Below are positions 50,102 to 58,522 of a stretch of 58,596 nt of DNA, piece by piece. The position numbers were made by a program, and so were the translations under genes. Numbering within the stretch: position 1 is the first letter of the stretch; each line of letters opens with the position of its first letter. The stretch comes from Bacillota bacterium (lineage in GTDB: Bacteria > Bacillota > Clostridia > Acetivibrionales > DTU013), in contig JAEZCO010000062.1 in the NCBI GenBank assembly GCA_023433505.1, forward strand, positions 1 to 58,596, read 5' to 3'. Below the pieces are notes generated by a model, which had not been told where the DNA came from, searched no databases, and worked only from the letters and a program-made list of their open reading frames with translations.

Positions 50102-51839
50102 TCACTTCACCAGCCTTTTCAATTGCATCGAAGCTGCATACCTTGGTGCATAGCCTGCACCCTACGCAAAGAGTTTCATTGATTTCAATACATTCACCCT
50201 TGTCGACAATGGCAGGACATCCAACGCTAAGACACCGTTTGCACTTCTTGCATTTTTGCAGAACAATCCTTTGGGGGCCTTGATATTTTATATCCTTAAG
50301 GAGCACACAGGGCCTTTGGGATATGATTACCGAAGGTTCGTCCGCATTTACTTCTTCCTTGACGACCTTCTCAAATTCCTTTATATCAAAGGGATCTGCA
50401 ATCCTTACGCGGTCAATTCCCACAGCCTTGGCAAGCTGAAACAGGTCTACCTGCCTTGTAGGCTCGCCTTTAATGGTAAAGCCGGTGGTAGGATTATGCT
50501 GGTGACCGGTCATGCCGGTGATGGAATTATCAAGGATCAATACGGTGGTATTGCCTTTATTGTAGACGATGTCGATTAATCCGGTAATCCCTGAATGAAT
50601 AAATGTAGAATCTCCGAGGATAGCTACCGTTTTCTTGCCGAAATCCTTGCCCCGGGCCTTTTCCATTCCATGCGCCATTCCAATGCTGGCGCCCATACAG
50701 ACGCAGGTATCCATTGCCTCAGTGGGGGCAAGCGCTCCCAGTGTATAGCAGCCGATATCTCCGCTGACATTGAGCTTAAGCTTTTTCAATACATGGAACA
50801 TGCCTCTGTGGGGGCAGCCCGGACACATTACCGGAGGCCTTACCGGCGACGGCTCATCGGCAGTCTTGCCTTGATACAACGTTTGTCCCAGCACCTTTTC
50901 CTTAAGCTTGCCTGCACTGTATTCTCCCATAACTGAAAGAAGCTCTTTGCCGGCTGCTTTGATTCCCATCTTTGCAACCTGATTTTCAATAAAAGGCTCC
51001 AGTTCTTCAATGATATATAGGGTCTTGACTTCTTTTGCAAATTCTGCAATCAACTTTTCCGGCAATGGATAAACCATGCCGACTTTCAGATAAGAAACGT
51101 CGCCAAAGGCTTCCCTTGCATATTGATATGCGATGCCGCCGGTGATTATACCCACATCCCGGCTTCCCCATTCAATCCTATTTAACGGCGAGACGTCGGA
51201 GAACTCCTTCAGGGCGGCCATTCTTTTTTCTACTTCCACATGCCTTTTTCTGGCCATTGCAGGCATCATTACATATTTATCGAAATCCTTCTTATATTCT
51301 TTTACCTTAAAATCGGACTTTTCACCCAGCGCTACGATACTTTGGGAATGGGCGATTCTTGTAGTCAAACGCACGATAACGGGACAGTCGAATTTTTCAC
51401 TTATTTCAAAGGCTTCCTTTACATAATCCTTGCATTCCTGGCTGTCGGCAGGTTCAAGCAGGGGCGTCTTGGACGAACGGGCATACAATCTTGTATCCTG
51501 CTCATTCTGAGAGCTGTGCATCCCGGGGTCATCTGCCACCATTATTACCAGCCCGCCGTTAACGCCGGTATAAGAGGCTGTAAACAAAGGGTCCGCCGCC
51601 ACGTTAAGTCCAACGTGCTTCATGGAGCAAATCGCTCTGGCGCCGGCAATCGAAGCGCCTATAGCTACTTCCAGCGCCACTTTTTCATTCGGCGACCACT
51701 CGCTGTAGATCTCGTCATATTTTGCAAGGTTTTCTGTGATTTCGGTACTCGGAGTACCAGGGTAAGCTGCGGCAACTGTGACTCCGGCTTCATATGCGCC
51801 CCGTGCCACGGCTTCATTTCCCAGCATAAGCTTTTTCAT
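50094..51839 (-). CDS. iorA: Indolepyruvate:ferredoxin oxidoreductase, alpha subunit
   Basis: The large subunit of IOR (581 residues). The order is a pyrimidine-binding domain starting 'MKKLMLGNEAVARGAYEAG', 'AAYPGTPSTEI' and 'NEKVALEVAIGASIAG'; a TPP-binding domain with 'CPGCPHRGMF' and 'GDIGCYTLGALAPTEAMDT' plus 'ILGDSTFIHSGITGLIDIVYN' (seen in parts); and a C-terminal 2[4Fe-4S] segment with CX2CX2CX4CP ('CKKCKRCLSVGCP') and CX2CX2CX3C ('CVGCRLCTKVC'). ATG 51839 is used because AGGAG precedes it; the extra frame to 51887 has no site. A strong promoter and structured leader lie upstream. Confidence 0.95.
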   Translation of the reverse strand: MKKLMLGNEAVARGAYEAGVTVAAAYPGTPSTEITENLAKYDEIYSEWSPNEKVALEVAIGASIAGARAICSMKHVGLNVAADPLFTASYTGVNGGLVIMVADDPGMHSSQNEQDTRLYARSSKTPLLEPADSQECKDYVKEAFEISEKFDCPVIVRLTTRIAHSQSIVALGEKSDFKVKEYKKDFDKYVMMPAMARKRHVEVEKRMAALKEFSDVSPLNRIEWGSRDVGIITGGIAYQYAREAFGDVSYLKVGMVYPLPEKLIAEFAKEVKTLYIIEELEPFIENQVAKMGIKAAGKELLSVMGEYSAGKLKEKVLGQTLYQGKTADEPSPVRPPVMCPGCPHRGMFHVLKKLKLNVSGDIGCYTLGALAPTEAMDTCVCMGASIGMAHGMEKARGKDFGKKTVAILGDSTFIHSGITGLIDIVYNKGNTTVLILDNSITGMTGHQHNPTTGFTIKGEPTRQVDLFQLAKAVGIDRVRIADPFDIKEFEKVVKEEVNADEPSVIISQRPCVLLKDIKYQGPQRIVLQKCKKCKRCLSVGCPAIVDKGECIEINETLCVGCRLCTKVCSFDAIEKAGEVNE

Positions 51840-51871
51840 GTTGTTGCTCCTTATTTTTGTGCTTAAATATA

Positions 51872-51959
51872 ATGGGCTGCCGCCCATAACCCAACGATGG
51901 AACTTAATTGCCGCGCCGCTTAATAATTTTCCTGTTTTCTATTGCATTTGCGCGGCAAT
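51872..51959 (-). promoter_or_regulatory. Structured leader of iorA (two hairpins)
   Basis: Transcribed leader of about 125 bases. The first hairpin has perfect 10-base arms ATTGCCGCGC/GCGCGGCAAT (51907-51916 and 51950-51959) around a 33-base loop. The second is ATGGGC-TGCC-GCCCAT (51872-51887), 33 bases before the start codon. No match to a known riboswitch was recognised. Confidence 0.5.
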
Positions 51960-51971
51960 AAATATATTACT

Positions 51972-52000
51972 ATTTTAAACTGTGGAGCGCTATTTGTAAA
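51972..52000 (-). promoter_or_regulatory. Promoter of iorA-iorB
   Basis: Minus strand: TTTACA (52000-51995), 17-bp spacer, TAAAAT (51977-51972). Confidence 0.7.
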
Positions 52001-52021
52001 TTAAATTTGAAAACATCCAAC

Positions 52022-52069
52022 AAAAGGGATGGCTCTCTTGTTCCAATGGAACAGAAAAACCATCCCCTT
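52022..52069 (-). terminator. Terminator after the CoA-ligase gene
   Basis: GGGATGG ... CCATCCC outer arms and TTGTTCC-aat-GGAACA inner arms form a two-part hairpin, followed on the minus strand by TTTTGTTGG, 17 bases after the ligase stop codon. Confidence 0.75.
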
Positions 52070-52085
52070 CTTCCGAGATCCTGTG

Positions 52086-53720
52086 TTACCTCTCCGTTTG
52101 GGCGGCTACCAGGCTGATTGCTCCATATTTTTCCCTTAAACGCGGCTTTTCGATCTTCCCGGTAGGATTCCGCGGAACCGTATCAAAAATAATCTTTCTG
52201 GGACGTTTGTAACGCGGCAGATGAATGCAGAATGAATCTATCTCTTCTGCCGTACATTGGCACCCGGGCTTTAGTTCAATAATAGCTGCGGCAATTTCAC
52301 CTACACGCTTGTCCGGCAGCCCAATGACTGCCACATCCTTAATTGCGCCATGGGCACGCAGAAAGTCTTCGATCTGCACGGGATAGATGTTTTCTCCGCC
52401 GCTGATAATGACATCCTTTTTCCGGTCTACAAGATAAATAAAGCCATCCTCATCCATCCGGGCCATATCTCCGGTAAACAGCCAGCCGCCTTTTAACACT
52501 GCCTCTGTGGCCGCCGGATCGTTATAGTAGCATTTCATCACGCCCGGCCCCTTCACAGCCAATTCTCCCACCTGTCCCTGGGTAACGGAGCTTCCGTTCT
52601 CATCCGTTATTTTGACCTCCCAATCGTATCCGGGAATTCCGATGGCTCCGACCTTATGAATATTTTCAACGCCTAAATGCACACAACCGGGGCCAATGGA
52701 TTCACTCAGACCGTAATTGGTATCGTAAAGATGATTGGGAAAATACTTTTTCCAACGGTGAATCAGGCTGGGCGGAACGGGTTGAGCACCGATATGCATC
52801 ATTCGCCACTGGGAAAGCTCATAGTCTTCCAGCTTCACTTCCCCTCTTTCAATGGCGTCCAGAATATCCTGGGCCCAGGGGACCAAAAGCCAGACGATGG
52901 TTATCTTTTCCTCCGAAACCGTTTTAAGTATCCATTCCGGCTTAATACCGCGAAGCAGCACAGCCTTGCCTCCGGTGAGAAAGCTTCCGAACCAGTGCAT
53001 TTTTGCCCCCGTATGATAAAGCGGAGGAATGCAAAGAAAATTATCATCATGCGTTTGCCCGTGGTGCTTGTTTTCCGTATAGCATGCCGACATCAGACTT
53101 TTGTGCGTATGCAGTATCGCTTTGGGAAATCCGGTTGTCCCGGAGGAGAAGTAAATGGCGGCATCTTCTTCATCGGAAAGCAGGATTCCTGGGTCCTCGG
53201 AGGAACAATTGGCGCTGAGCCGGTCATAGTTTTCGGCAAAAGTAGGACGGTTTTCCCCTGCAAAAAAAATCGTTTTCACGTTCGGTATCTGGTCGTAAAC
53301 AGTTTCAACCCTGCCGATAAATTCAGGCCCGAAAATCAAGGCAATGGTATCGGACAAATCCAGACAATACTTTATCTCCTCCGCCGTATAGCGAAAATTT
53401 AACGGGACTGCAAGAGCGCCTGCTTTCAATATTCCGAAATAAATAGGCAGCCACTCCAGGCAATTCATCAAAAGAATCGCTACCTTATCCCCTTTTTTTA
53501 TCCCTCGCTTCAGCAGAAGATTGGCCATCCGGTTTGCTTTTTCGTCGAAGACCCGCCAGGTCATTTCCCGGCGGTATTCACCCGCCGGATTGTTTTCAAT
53601 CAGCTCATACTCATGCCAGATCACATTGTGACTTTCCTGAAGGTCCAGATTAATCTCTGTCAGGCATGTCTCCTGTCCGTATTCCAAAGCATTGCGCGAT
53701 AATATTTCTGTGATTGGCAT
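52086..53720 (-). CDS. AMP-forming acyl/aryl-CoA ligase
   Basis: A 544-residue class I adenylate-forming enzyme. Motifs: A3 'IYFSSGTTGFPKAILHTH' near 175, A5 'YGLSESIGPGCVHLG' near 310, A7/A8 'WLFTGDMARMDEDGFIYLVD' and 'RKKDVIISGGENIYPVQIE' near 410-450, and the catalytic lysine in 'RNPTGKIEKPRL' near 520. Substrate cannot be fixed; fatty, aromatic and substituted acrylic acids are all possible. ATG 53720 is chosen because GGAGG lies before it. It follows the LctP-type permease gene by 50 bases, suggesting that the acid brought in is the one activated. Confidence 0.9.
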   Translation of the reverse strand: MPITEILSRNALEYGQETCLTEINLDLQESHNVIWHEYELIENNPAGEYRREMTWRVFDEKANRMANLLLKRGIKKGDKVAILLMNCLEWLPIYFGILKAGALAVPLNFRYTAEEIKYCLDLSDTIALIFGPEFIGRVETVYDQIPNVKTIFFAGENRPTFAENYDRLSANCSSEDPGILLSDEEDAAIYFSSGTTGFPKAILHTHKSLMSACYTENKHHGQTHDDNFLCIPPLYHTGAKMHWFGSFLTGGKAVLLRGIKPEWILKTVSEEKITIVWLLVPWAQDILDAIERGEVKLEDYELSQWRMMHIGAQPVPPSLIHRWKKYFPNHLYDTNYGLSESIGPGCVHLGVENIHKVGAIGIPGYDWEVKITDENGSSVTQGQVGELAVKGPGVMKCYYNDPAATEAVLKGGWLFTGDMARMDEDGFIYLVDRKKDVIISGGENIYPVQIEDFLRAHGAIKDVAVIGLPDKRVGEIAAAIIELKPGCQCTAEEIDSFCIHLPRYKRPRKIIFDTVPRNPTGKIEKPRLREKYGAISLVAAQTER

Positions 53721-53769
53721 TTTCCGTTCCTCCGATTTCCGGTAACTCAACAAATTATTTTATCTAAAA

Positions 53770-55368
53770 TTATCCTAAATTTATTTTTAACAATATCACT
53801 GCAAACAGTGAAGTAACTGTGGTTAGTATCAGCGAAAACACAAAGGCTACTCGTATGACCTTATTTTCCTCGCCCAGTTTATCGATTGACGCAGCAGCAT
53901 TCTGCAGCTTTGCAGGAGAGATGACACTTGCCAGACCGCCTCCGAAAGCCAGCCCTGCGGTGATGATAATCAATCCTGTAATAGGCATATTCAGGTTTTT
54001 TGCCGTTTCCATGGTATATTTTGCGAACATGGCGATGGTCGAAGCCTCACTTCCCGTAATAAAGCCTCCAAACAGCCCTATAAAAGACACAATTGCCCCA
54101 TAAGCGTTCTGGAAGAATTGAGAGGAGAAATCCGCCAGCACCTTGACCATACTGGAAGTTGCAGCCTTCCCGGCAGCCATGTCAAAGCCCGACATGTTCA
54201 TAACTTCACCGATGGCAAAAAAGATCGCTGCAGAAAAAACAGGTCTTGGCGCCCTTTTCCACCATACTTTAAAGGTTTCCTTCATCTGGGATGCCGTGGG
54301 CCGGATAAAGACCATTGAAAGGAATACGCTTACAAATATCCAGGTATAGGCATTCCATAAGGCTCTTGTTGCCAATGGCTTTCCATCGGCCGACAATCCG
54401 GCTATGGGAAGGGTCAGCGTCCTGTACAAATAATTGAATATGTCCTTGGGCACATTCAATAGCAGGATTACGGCAATAAGAATCAGCCAAGGCGACAACG
54501 CCTTAAACAAAGGGTACTTTTTCTCGTATTCCAGTTCTTCCTGGGTCAGCTTGCTTTTGTCTATTACCTTCTTTCCTGTAACAAGAAGATATATGATCAT
54601 TGTCGCAATAACCGCTATACCGCAAAGTATGCCGGTCAATACTACAAGATTGTCAACTCTGTTGGTAAAATATGAAACAACACCGATGACCAGCCCCGTC
54701 AATACACACGGAAGCCAGCCTTCCTTAATCCCCTTCCATTTTCCGACGATCCACAGCATGGAGAACCCGATCAGCATCGAAACGATGGGCAGAAACATAA
54801 AGAAAATGCTTCCGGCTTGTGATAACGAGATTTCATTACCTTTTCCCAGAAATGCGTTGGCACTGTCAACAAAAACGACGATGGGCGCTCCAAGAAGAGC
54901 ATAGGTACAAAGCGAATCGTAGCCTATGGCCGGGAGGGCTATGGCAACATAGGTGGTATAGCCCATGGCAATTAATATCGGCGGCAGAAGCGAGACAGGC
55001 GTGGCTCCAACTGCAACCATAAGGGTGCCGAACCCGATATTGATCATCATGATCTGTACGGCGCGGTTTTCACAAGCAATGGTTTTGATGAAAATAATGA
55101 TTCTTTTCAGTGCTCCCGTCTTTTCCATATAGGCCATTTGGAGCAAAGACGTGGCCACGATGAGGGAAACGGCAAAAGATTTGACAAAACCCGCGATTGT
55201 GGAGCGCAAAATAACTTCGATGCTTGTCTTAAAAAACAATACGGCAACAATTGAAATCACCAGCCATCCGATAATTCCACTGATATCCGCCGGTTTTTTC
55301 CACACAATCAGCAAACACAGGATCACCGCAATAGGTAAAAGAGTTAGAAGAAGCGACCAGACTGACAT
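53770..55368 (-). CDS. L-lactate permease (LctP) family carboxylate transporter
   Basis: A 532-residue integral membrane protein with 13-14 predicted helices, of the LctP family of proton-linked lactate/glycolate permeases. Typical block: 'TLMVAVGATPVSLLPPILIA' and 'AIALPAIGYDSLCTYALLGA' near 120-160, and 'FIGLFGGFITGSEASTIAMF' in the C-terminal half with 'SSMVKVLADFSSQFFQNAYG'. ATG 55368 (MSVWSLLLTLLP) is preferred to 55380. Its pairing with a CoA ligase rather than a lactate dehydrogenase leaves the substrate open (2-hydroxy or aromatic acid). Confidence 0.88.
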   Translation of the reverse strand: MSVWSLLLTLLPIAVILCLLIVWKKPADISGIIGWLVISIVAVLFFKTSIEVILRSTIAGFVKSFAVSLIVATSLLQMAYMEKTGALKRIIIFIKTIACENRAVQIMMINIGFGTLMVAVGATPVSLLPPILIAMGYTTYVAIALPAIGYDSLCTYALLGAPIVVFVDSANAFLGKGNEISLSQAGSIFFMFLPIVSMLIGFSMLWIVGKWKGIKEGWLPCVLTGLVIGVVSYFTNRVDNLVVLTGILCGIAVIATMIIYLLVTGKKVIDKSKLTQEELEYEKKYPLFKALSPWLILIAVILLLNVPKDIFNYLYRTLTLPIAGLSADGKPLATRALWNAYTWIFVSVFLSMVFIRPTASQMKETFKVWWKRAPRPVFSAAIFFAIGEVMNMSGFDMAAGKAATSSMVKVLADFSSQFFQNAYGAIVSFIGLFGGFITGSEASTIAMFAKYTMETAKNLNMPITGLIIITAGLAFGGGLASVISPAKLQNAAASIDKLGEENKVIRVAFVFSLILTTVTSLFAVILLKINLG

Positions 55369-55514
55369 ACACCCTACCATCCTTCATTTTTATTTGAAAA
55401 CGTCACCACAGCACATTGCATATGCCGTGCCCGTCGTTTTCCCTGTTTTCTCCGAATATCTTCCATTCTACGTATACTACCAAAAATGACTATTTAATAT
55501 TCTATACTAAGATA

Positions 55515-55552
55515 CAAAAAAAATAAAGAAGTTTTTCAACTTCTTTATTTTT
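55515..55552 (-). terminator. Terminator after the metallo-hydrolase gene
   Basis: AAATAAAGAAG (55521-55531) and CTTCTTTATTT (55540-55550) form an 11-base perfect stem followed on the minus strand by a run of T. It lies nine bases past the stop codon. Confidence 0.88.
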
Positions 55553-55560
55553 CTTTATCA

Positions 55561-57192
55561 TTACCTGATGAGGTCTACGATCCGGGTCTCAAACTTTCTC
55601 AGTTTCGCCTTGATTTCATCGATTTCCAGCTCATCCTTCTCATTTTTCAGTTCATTTTTCACAATGTTGGAGGCTTCATCCAGCTCTTCCCTCAACCGGT
55701 CAAGCATCTCCAGTACCTCAAGCCTGCTGTAGGTATATACGGCTTTATCCGGCGACGTCCCCTCGGATTCATAAACACCCTTTCTGCTTACAATGAATGA
55801 GTCGCCTTTGGCGGGTATAACGGTTTCAATCCCGAATTTTTGCTCGATGCTGTTGGAAAACTCATTCATTGAGGCCTCTTCCCCATGAACAATGAATATT
55901 TTCCCCGGCTTCCGGTTGAATTTACCGATCCAATCCAGCAAGCCGTCCCTGTCCGCATGACCGGAAAAGCCTTCAATCATTTCTACCCTGGCATTGACCG
56001 AAATATCCTCTCCGAAAATCTTAACCCTTTTTGCCCCGTCCACCAGTTTTCTTCCCAGGGTTCCTTCTGCTTGGTAGCCGACAAAAACGACTGCCGATTC
56101 CTTCCTCCACAGATTATGCTTCAGATGGTGCTTGATGCGCCCGGCTTCGCACATGCCGCTGGCGGAAATTATGATGATGCTGTCCTTTCTTTCATTCAGG
56201 GCCTTGGATTCATCGGCGCTCTGGGTGAACTGGAGCCCCGGGAAATCCAGAGGATTGTCGCCATTTTGAATATATGCTCTTGCCTCGTCGTCAAAACAGT
56301 CCAGATTATTTCTGAATACCTTCGTTGCAGATACTGCCAATGGGCTGTCCACAAATACGGGGATATTGAGAACCTGATTATATCTGTCGGACTTTTTGTC
56401 CAGATGCCTGTTGAGCTCGTAGATAATTTCCTGGGTTCTTCCTACTGCAAAGGAAGGTATGACAATATTACCGCCTTTTTTCACCGTATCGGCAATAATA
56501 TCGACGAATTTGTCCAGTTTGCTGTTCAAATCTGCGTGCAGCCTGTTGCCGTACGTGGATTCAATGACAAGATAATCGGCGCTTTCAATCACCGTGGGGT
56601 CCCGGAGAATCGGAATTCCCTTATTGCCAAGATCGCCCGAGAATACGATTTTAGTTTCATCCCCGTTTTCTCCGACCCAGAGCTCCACAATCGATGACCC
56701 CAGGATGTGCCCGGCATCATTGAAGCGCGCCTTTACACCTTCATGCAGCTTCAATACTTCATCATAGCTCACATTTTGAAAAAGCTGGATGGAGTCTACC
56801 GCATTCTGATAAGTATATAAAGGCTTTACAGGCGGCAAGCCTGCTCTTTCTCTTTTCCTGTTCTCCCATTCATTTTCAAACTCCTGAATGTGGCCGCTGT
56901 CCGGAAGCATGATGGCGCATAGCTCAACCGTTGCCTTGGTGGCGTATATTTTCCCTTTAAAGCCGTCGATGAACAATTTGGGAATTCTGCCGCTGTGATC
57001 GATATGGGCATGTGTCAACACTACGAAGTCAAGCTCTGCAGGATTGAAAGGAAAAGGCTCTTCATTCATCGCCTGTTCTTTGGAATGACCTTGAAACATG
57101 CCGCAGTCCACAAGAAATTTGCATTCCTTTGCTTCTACCAGATAGCATGAACCGGTTACTGTCTTTGCTGCACCTAAAAACGAAATTTTCAT
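55561..57192 (-). CDS. MBL-fold beta-CASP metallo-hydrolase (CPSF/Ysh1-like RNase)
   Basis: A 543-residue protein with a metallo-beta-lactamase domain ('THAHIDHSGRIPKLF' near 60, 'FNDAGHILGSSIVELW' near 160, 'FSGDLGNKGIP') followed by beta-CASP motifs: 'VIPSFAVGRTQEIIYEL', 'IIISASGMCEAGRIKHHLKH' and 'FSGHADRDGLLDWI'. The C-terminal 90 residues are charged and probably coiled. Relatives act as endo- or exo-ribonucleases, but many bacterial members have no known substrate. ATG 57192 with GAGGT. It forms a single-gene unit ended by a strong terminator. Confidence 0.9.
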   Translation of the reverse strand: MKISFLGAAKTVTGSCYLVEAKECKFLVDCGMFQGHSKEQAMNEEPFPFNPAELDFVVLTHAHIDHSGRIPKLFIDGFKGKIYATKATVELCAIMLPDSGHIQEFENEWENRKRERAGLPPVKPLYTYQNAVDSIQLFQNVSYDEVLKLHEGVKARFNDAGHILGSSIVELWVGENGDETKIVFSGDLGNKGIPILRDPTVIESADYLVIESTYGNRLHADLNSKLDKFVDIIADTVKKGGNIVIPSFAVGRTQEIIYELNRHLDKKSDRYNQVLNIPVFVDSPLAVSATKVFRNNLDCFDDEARAYIQNGDNPLDFPGLQFTQSADESKALNERKDSIIIISASGMCEAGRIKHHLKHNLWRKESAVVFVGYQAEGTLGRKLVDGAKRVKIFGEDISVNARVEMIEGFSGHADRDGLLDWIGKFNRKPGKIFIVHGEEASMNEFSNSIEQKFGIETVIPAKGDSFIVSRKGVYESEGTSPDKAVYTYSRLEVLEMLDRLREELDEASNIVKNELKNEKDELEIDEIKAKLRKFETRIVDLIR

Positions 57193-57227
57193 TTTCCATA
57201 CCTCACAAATTTTTGACTTGCATTGTA

Positions 57228-58283
57228 CTATATATCCTTTATAAACCCTTCACAAACACTGATTTCCAGATCAACGTTTCTTATTTCCCCCGGCTCGATA
57301 TAGGTCAGTTCTCCCCTTTTTCTGGCTTCACTGCGCCCCTCGGGATACCAGGTGCCGGGTTCCAATCCCACGACATACTCTCCCTCTCCGATTTGCTTCC
57401 ATTCAACAAAATACGGAAGCTGTTTTTTGTTGTAGGTCAGGTTTAGGGAAAGCCCGTCATTGCCTAATGCTCTGTTAAAAAGAGTCGCGGTCACCTTACC
57501 GTCGTCTTTTGCTACCGGATTATGATAAAACACCTGCTCTGCATATTCGTGTAAAGGGTCGGTAAATACCTTACACTCGTCTATTCCTTTCAAAGCCTCC
57601 GCGTCTCTCGCCTTGACATCGGTGGCTCCAGATAAAATCAATTCGGTTGAAGCATCCAGCAAAGGATAGCCGAAATTGCAATGGTACAGAAGCATTAAGG
57701 GCTGGGCTGTATAGCCGCAATTCTCTATAGTGTCCCTGATTATGAGCTTGTTTTCACCCAATTTGGCTGTAATTTCCCTTGTTAAAGAAATATTCTCACC
57801 AAACATGGCCGCTTCCCTTATGCGTCCCCTGATCTTCATCACGAAGTCATCTCCGACCCACTCGTTGGAGATCCCAAGGTCATCGGCAGGCAAATTGGCG
57901 GCCCTTCCATGCAATCCAAGGGGCTTTCCTTCGTCCACACATGCAGCCCCCATATAGGTCAGTCCGCAGGTAGTCAGCACCCCGCCATAGAAGCCGCGCA
58001 AAAACTCCGTCCCGTTGGAATCATAAAATTCCGGAGCAACAACGCCGGTTTTTGAGATATACCCCAGAGCCATTCCTTTATAATCAGCCCAGGCAATATC
58101 CATTCCTCTATCCGGAAGAATTGTGAAGCTCAGACCGCTCCCGGTTTTTACGTCAACGGCTGATACGCCTTTTGCCTTTCCGGATTCAAGTGTACACAGC
58201 CTTGCGCCCGCCAGCTGCGAAATATCGCCGATTCTTTTCATCAGTTCTCTTTTTGTATATTCCCTTCCGTAAATCCTAGCCAT
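57228..58283 (-). CDS. Aldose 1-epimerase family protein, DUF4432
   Basis: A 351-residue protein with the galactose-mutarotase-like beta-sandwich of the DUF4432 group: 'LPDRGMDIAWADYKG' near 56-70, 'GLHGRAANLPAD' near 122, 'LLYHCNFGYPLLD' near 200 and 'VGLEPGTWYPEGR' near 306. These carry the His and Glu expected for sugar binding and catalysis. The substrate is unknown. ATG 58283 with GAAGGAAGG. It is divergent from the tRNA genes. Confidence 0.85.
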   Translation of the reverse strand: MARIYGREYTKRELMKRIGDISQLAGARLCTLESGKAKGVSAVDVKTGSGLSFTILPDRGMDIAWADYKGMALGYISKTGVVAPEFYDSNGTEFLRGFYGGVLTTCGLTYMGAACVDEGKPLGLHGRAANLPADDLGISNEWVGDDFVMKIRGRIREAAMFGENISLTREITAKLGENKLIIRDTIENCGYTAQPLMLLYHCNFGYPLLDASTELILSGATDVKARDAEALKGIDECKVFTDPLHEYAEQVFYHNPVAKDDGKVTATLFNRALGNDGLSLNLTYNKKQLPYFVEWKQIGEGEYVVGLEPGTWYPEGRSEARKRGELTYIEPGEIRNVDLEISVCEGFIKDI

Positions 58284-58394
58284 AATGATTCAACCTTCCT
58301 TCGCTTTATCTATCTTCTATCATTTTACCATAGATATTGAGAAACGATATGAAAAAAATGCAATTCCGTGTACATTTTAAACAAAACTTCGCTA

Positions 58395-58424
58395 TTGACA
58401 GGGACATAGTTTATACATTATACT
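58395..58424 (+). promoter_or_regulatory. Promoter of the tRNA genes
   Basis: TTGACA (58395-58400), 18-bp spacer, TATACT (58419-58424), 17 bases before the first tRNA. Confidence 0.8.
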
Positions 58425-58441
58425 AGTCATTGTCACTTTGC

Positions 58442-58518
58442 GGGCCTTTAGCTCAGTTGGTTAGAGCAACCGGCTCATAACCGGTTGGTCCGGGGTTCGA
58501 GTCCCTGAAGGCCCACCA
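58442..58518 (+). tRNA. tRNA with CAU anticodon (Ile2 or elongator Met)
   Basis: A 77-base tRNA with acceptor GGGCCTT/AAGGCCC, D-arm AGCTCAGTTGGTTAGAGC, anticodon loop CTCATAA and T-arm GGGGTTCGAGTCCC, with encoded CCA. The anticodon is CAU. It is not the initiator (1-72 is a normal G-C pair and no GGG/CCC anticodon stem). C4-G69 and C5-G68 match the TilS identity pairs known for tRNA-Ile2 in E. coli, which favours Ile2, but elongator Met cannot be excluded. Confidence 0.9.
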
Positions 58519-58522
58519 GTAC

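Noticed and set aside
52677..53402. A 241-residue plus-strand frame inside the CoA-ligase gene
   Set aside because: Antisense shadow of a gene with complete adenylating-enzyme motifs.
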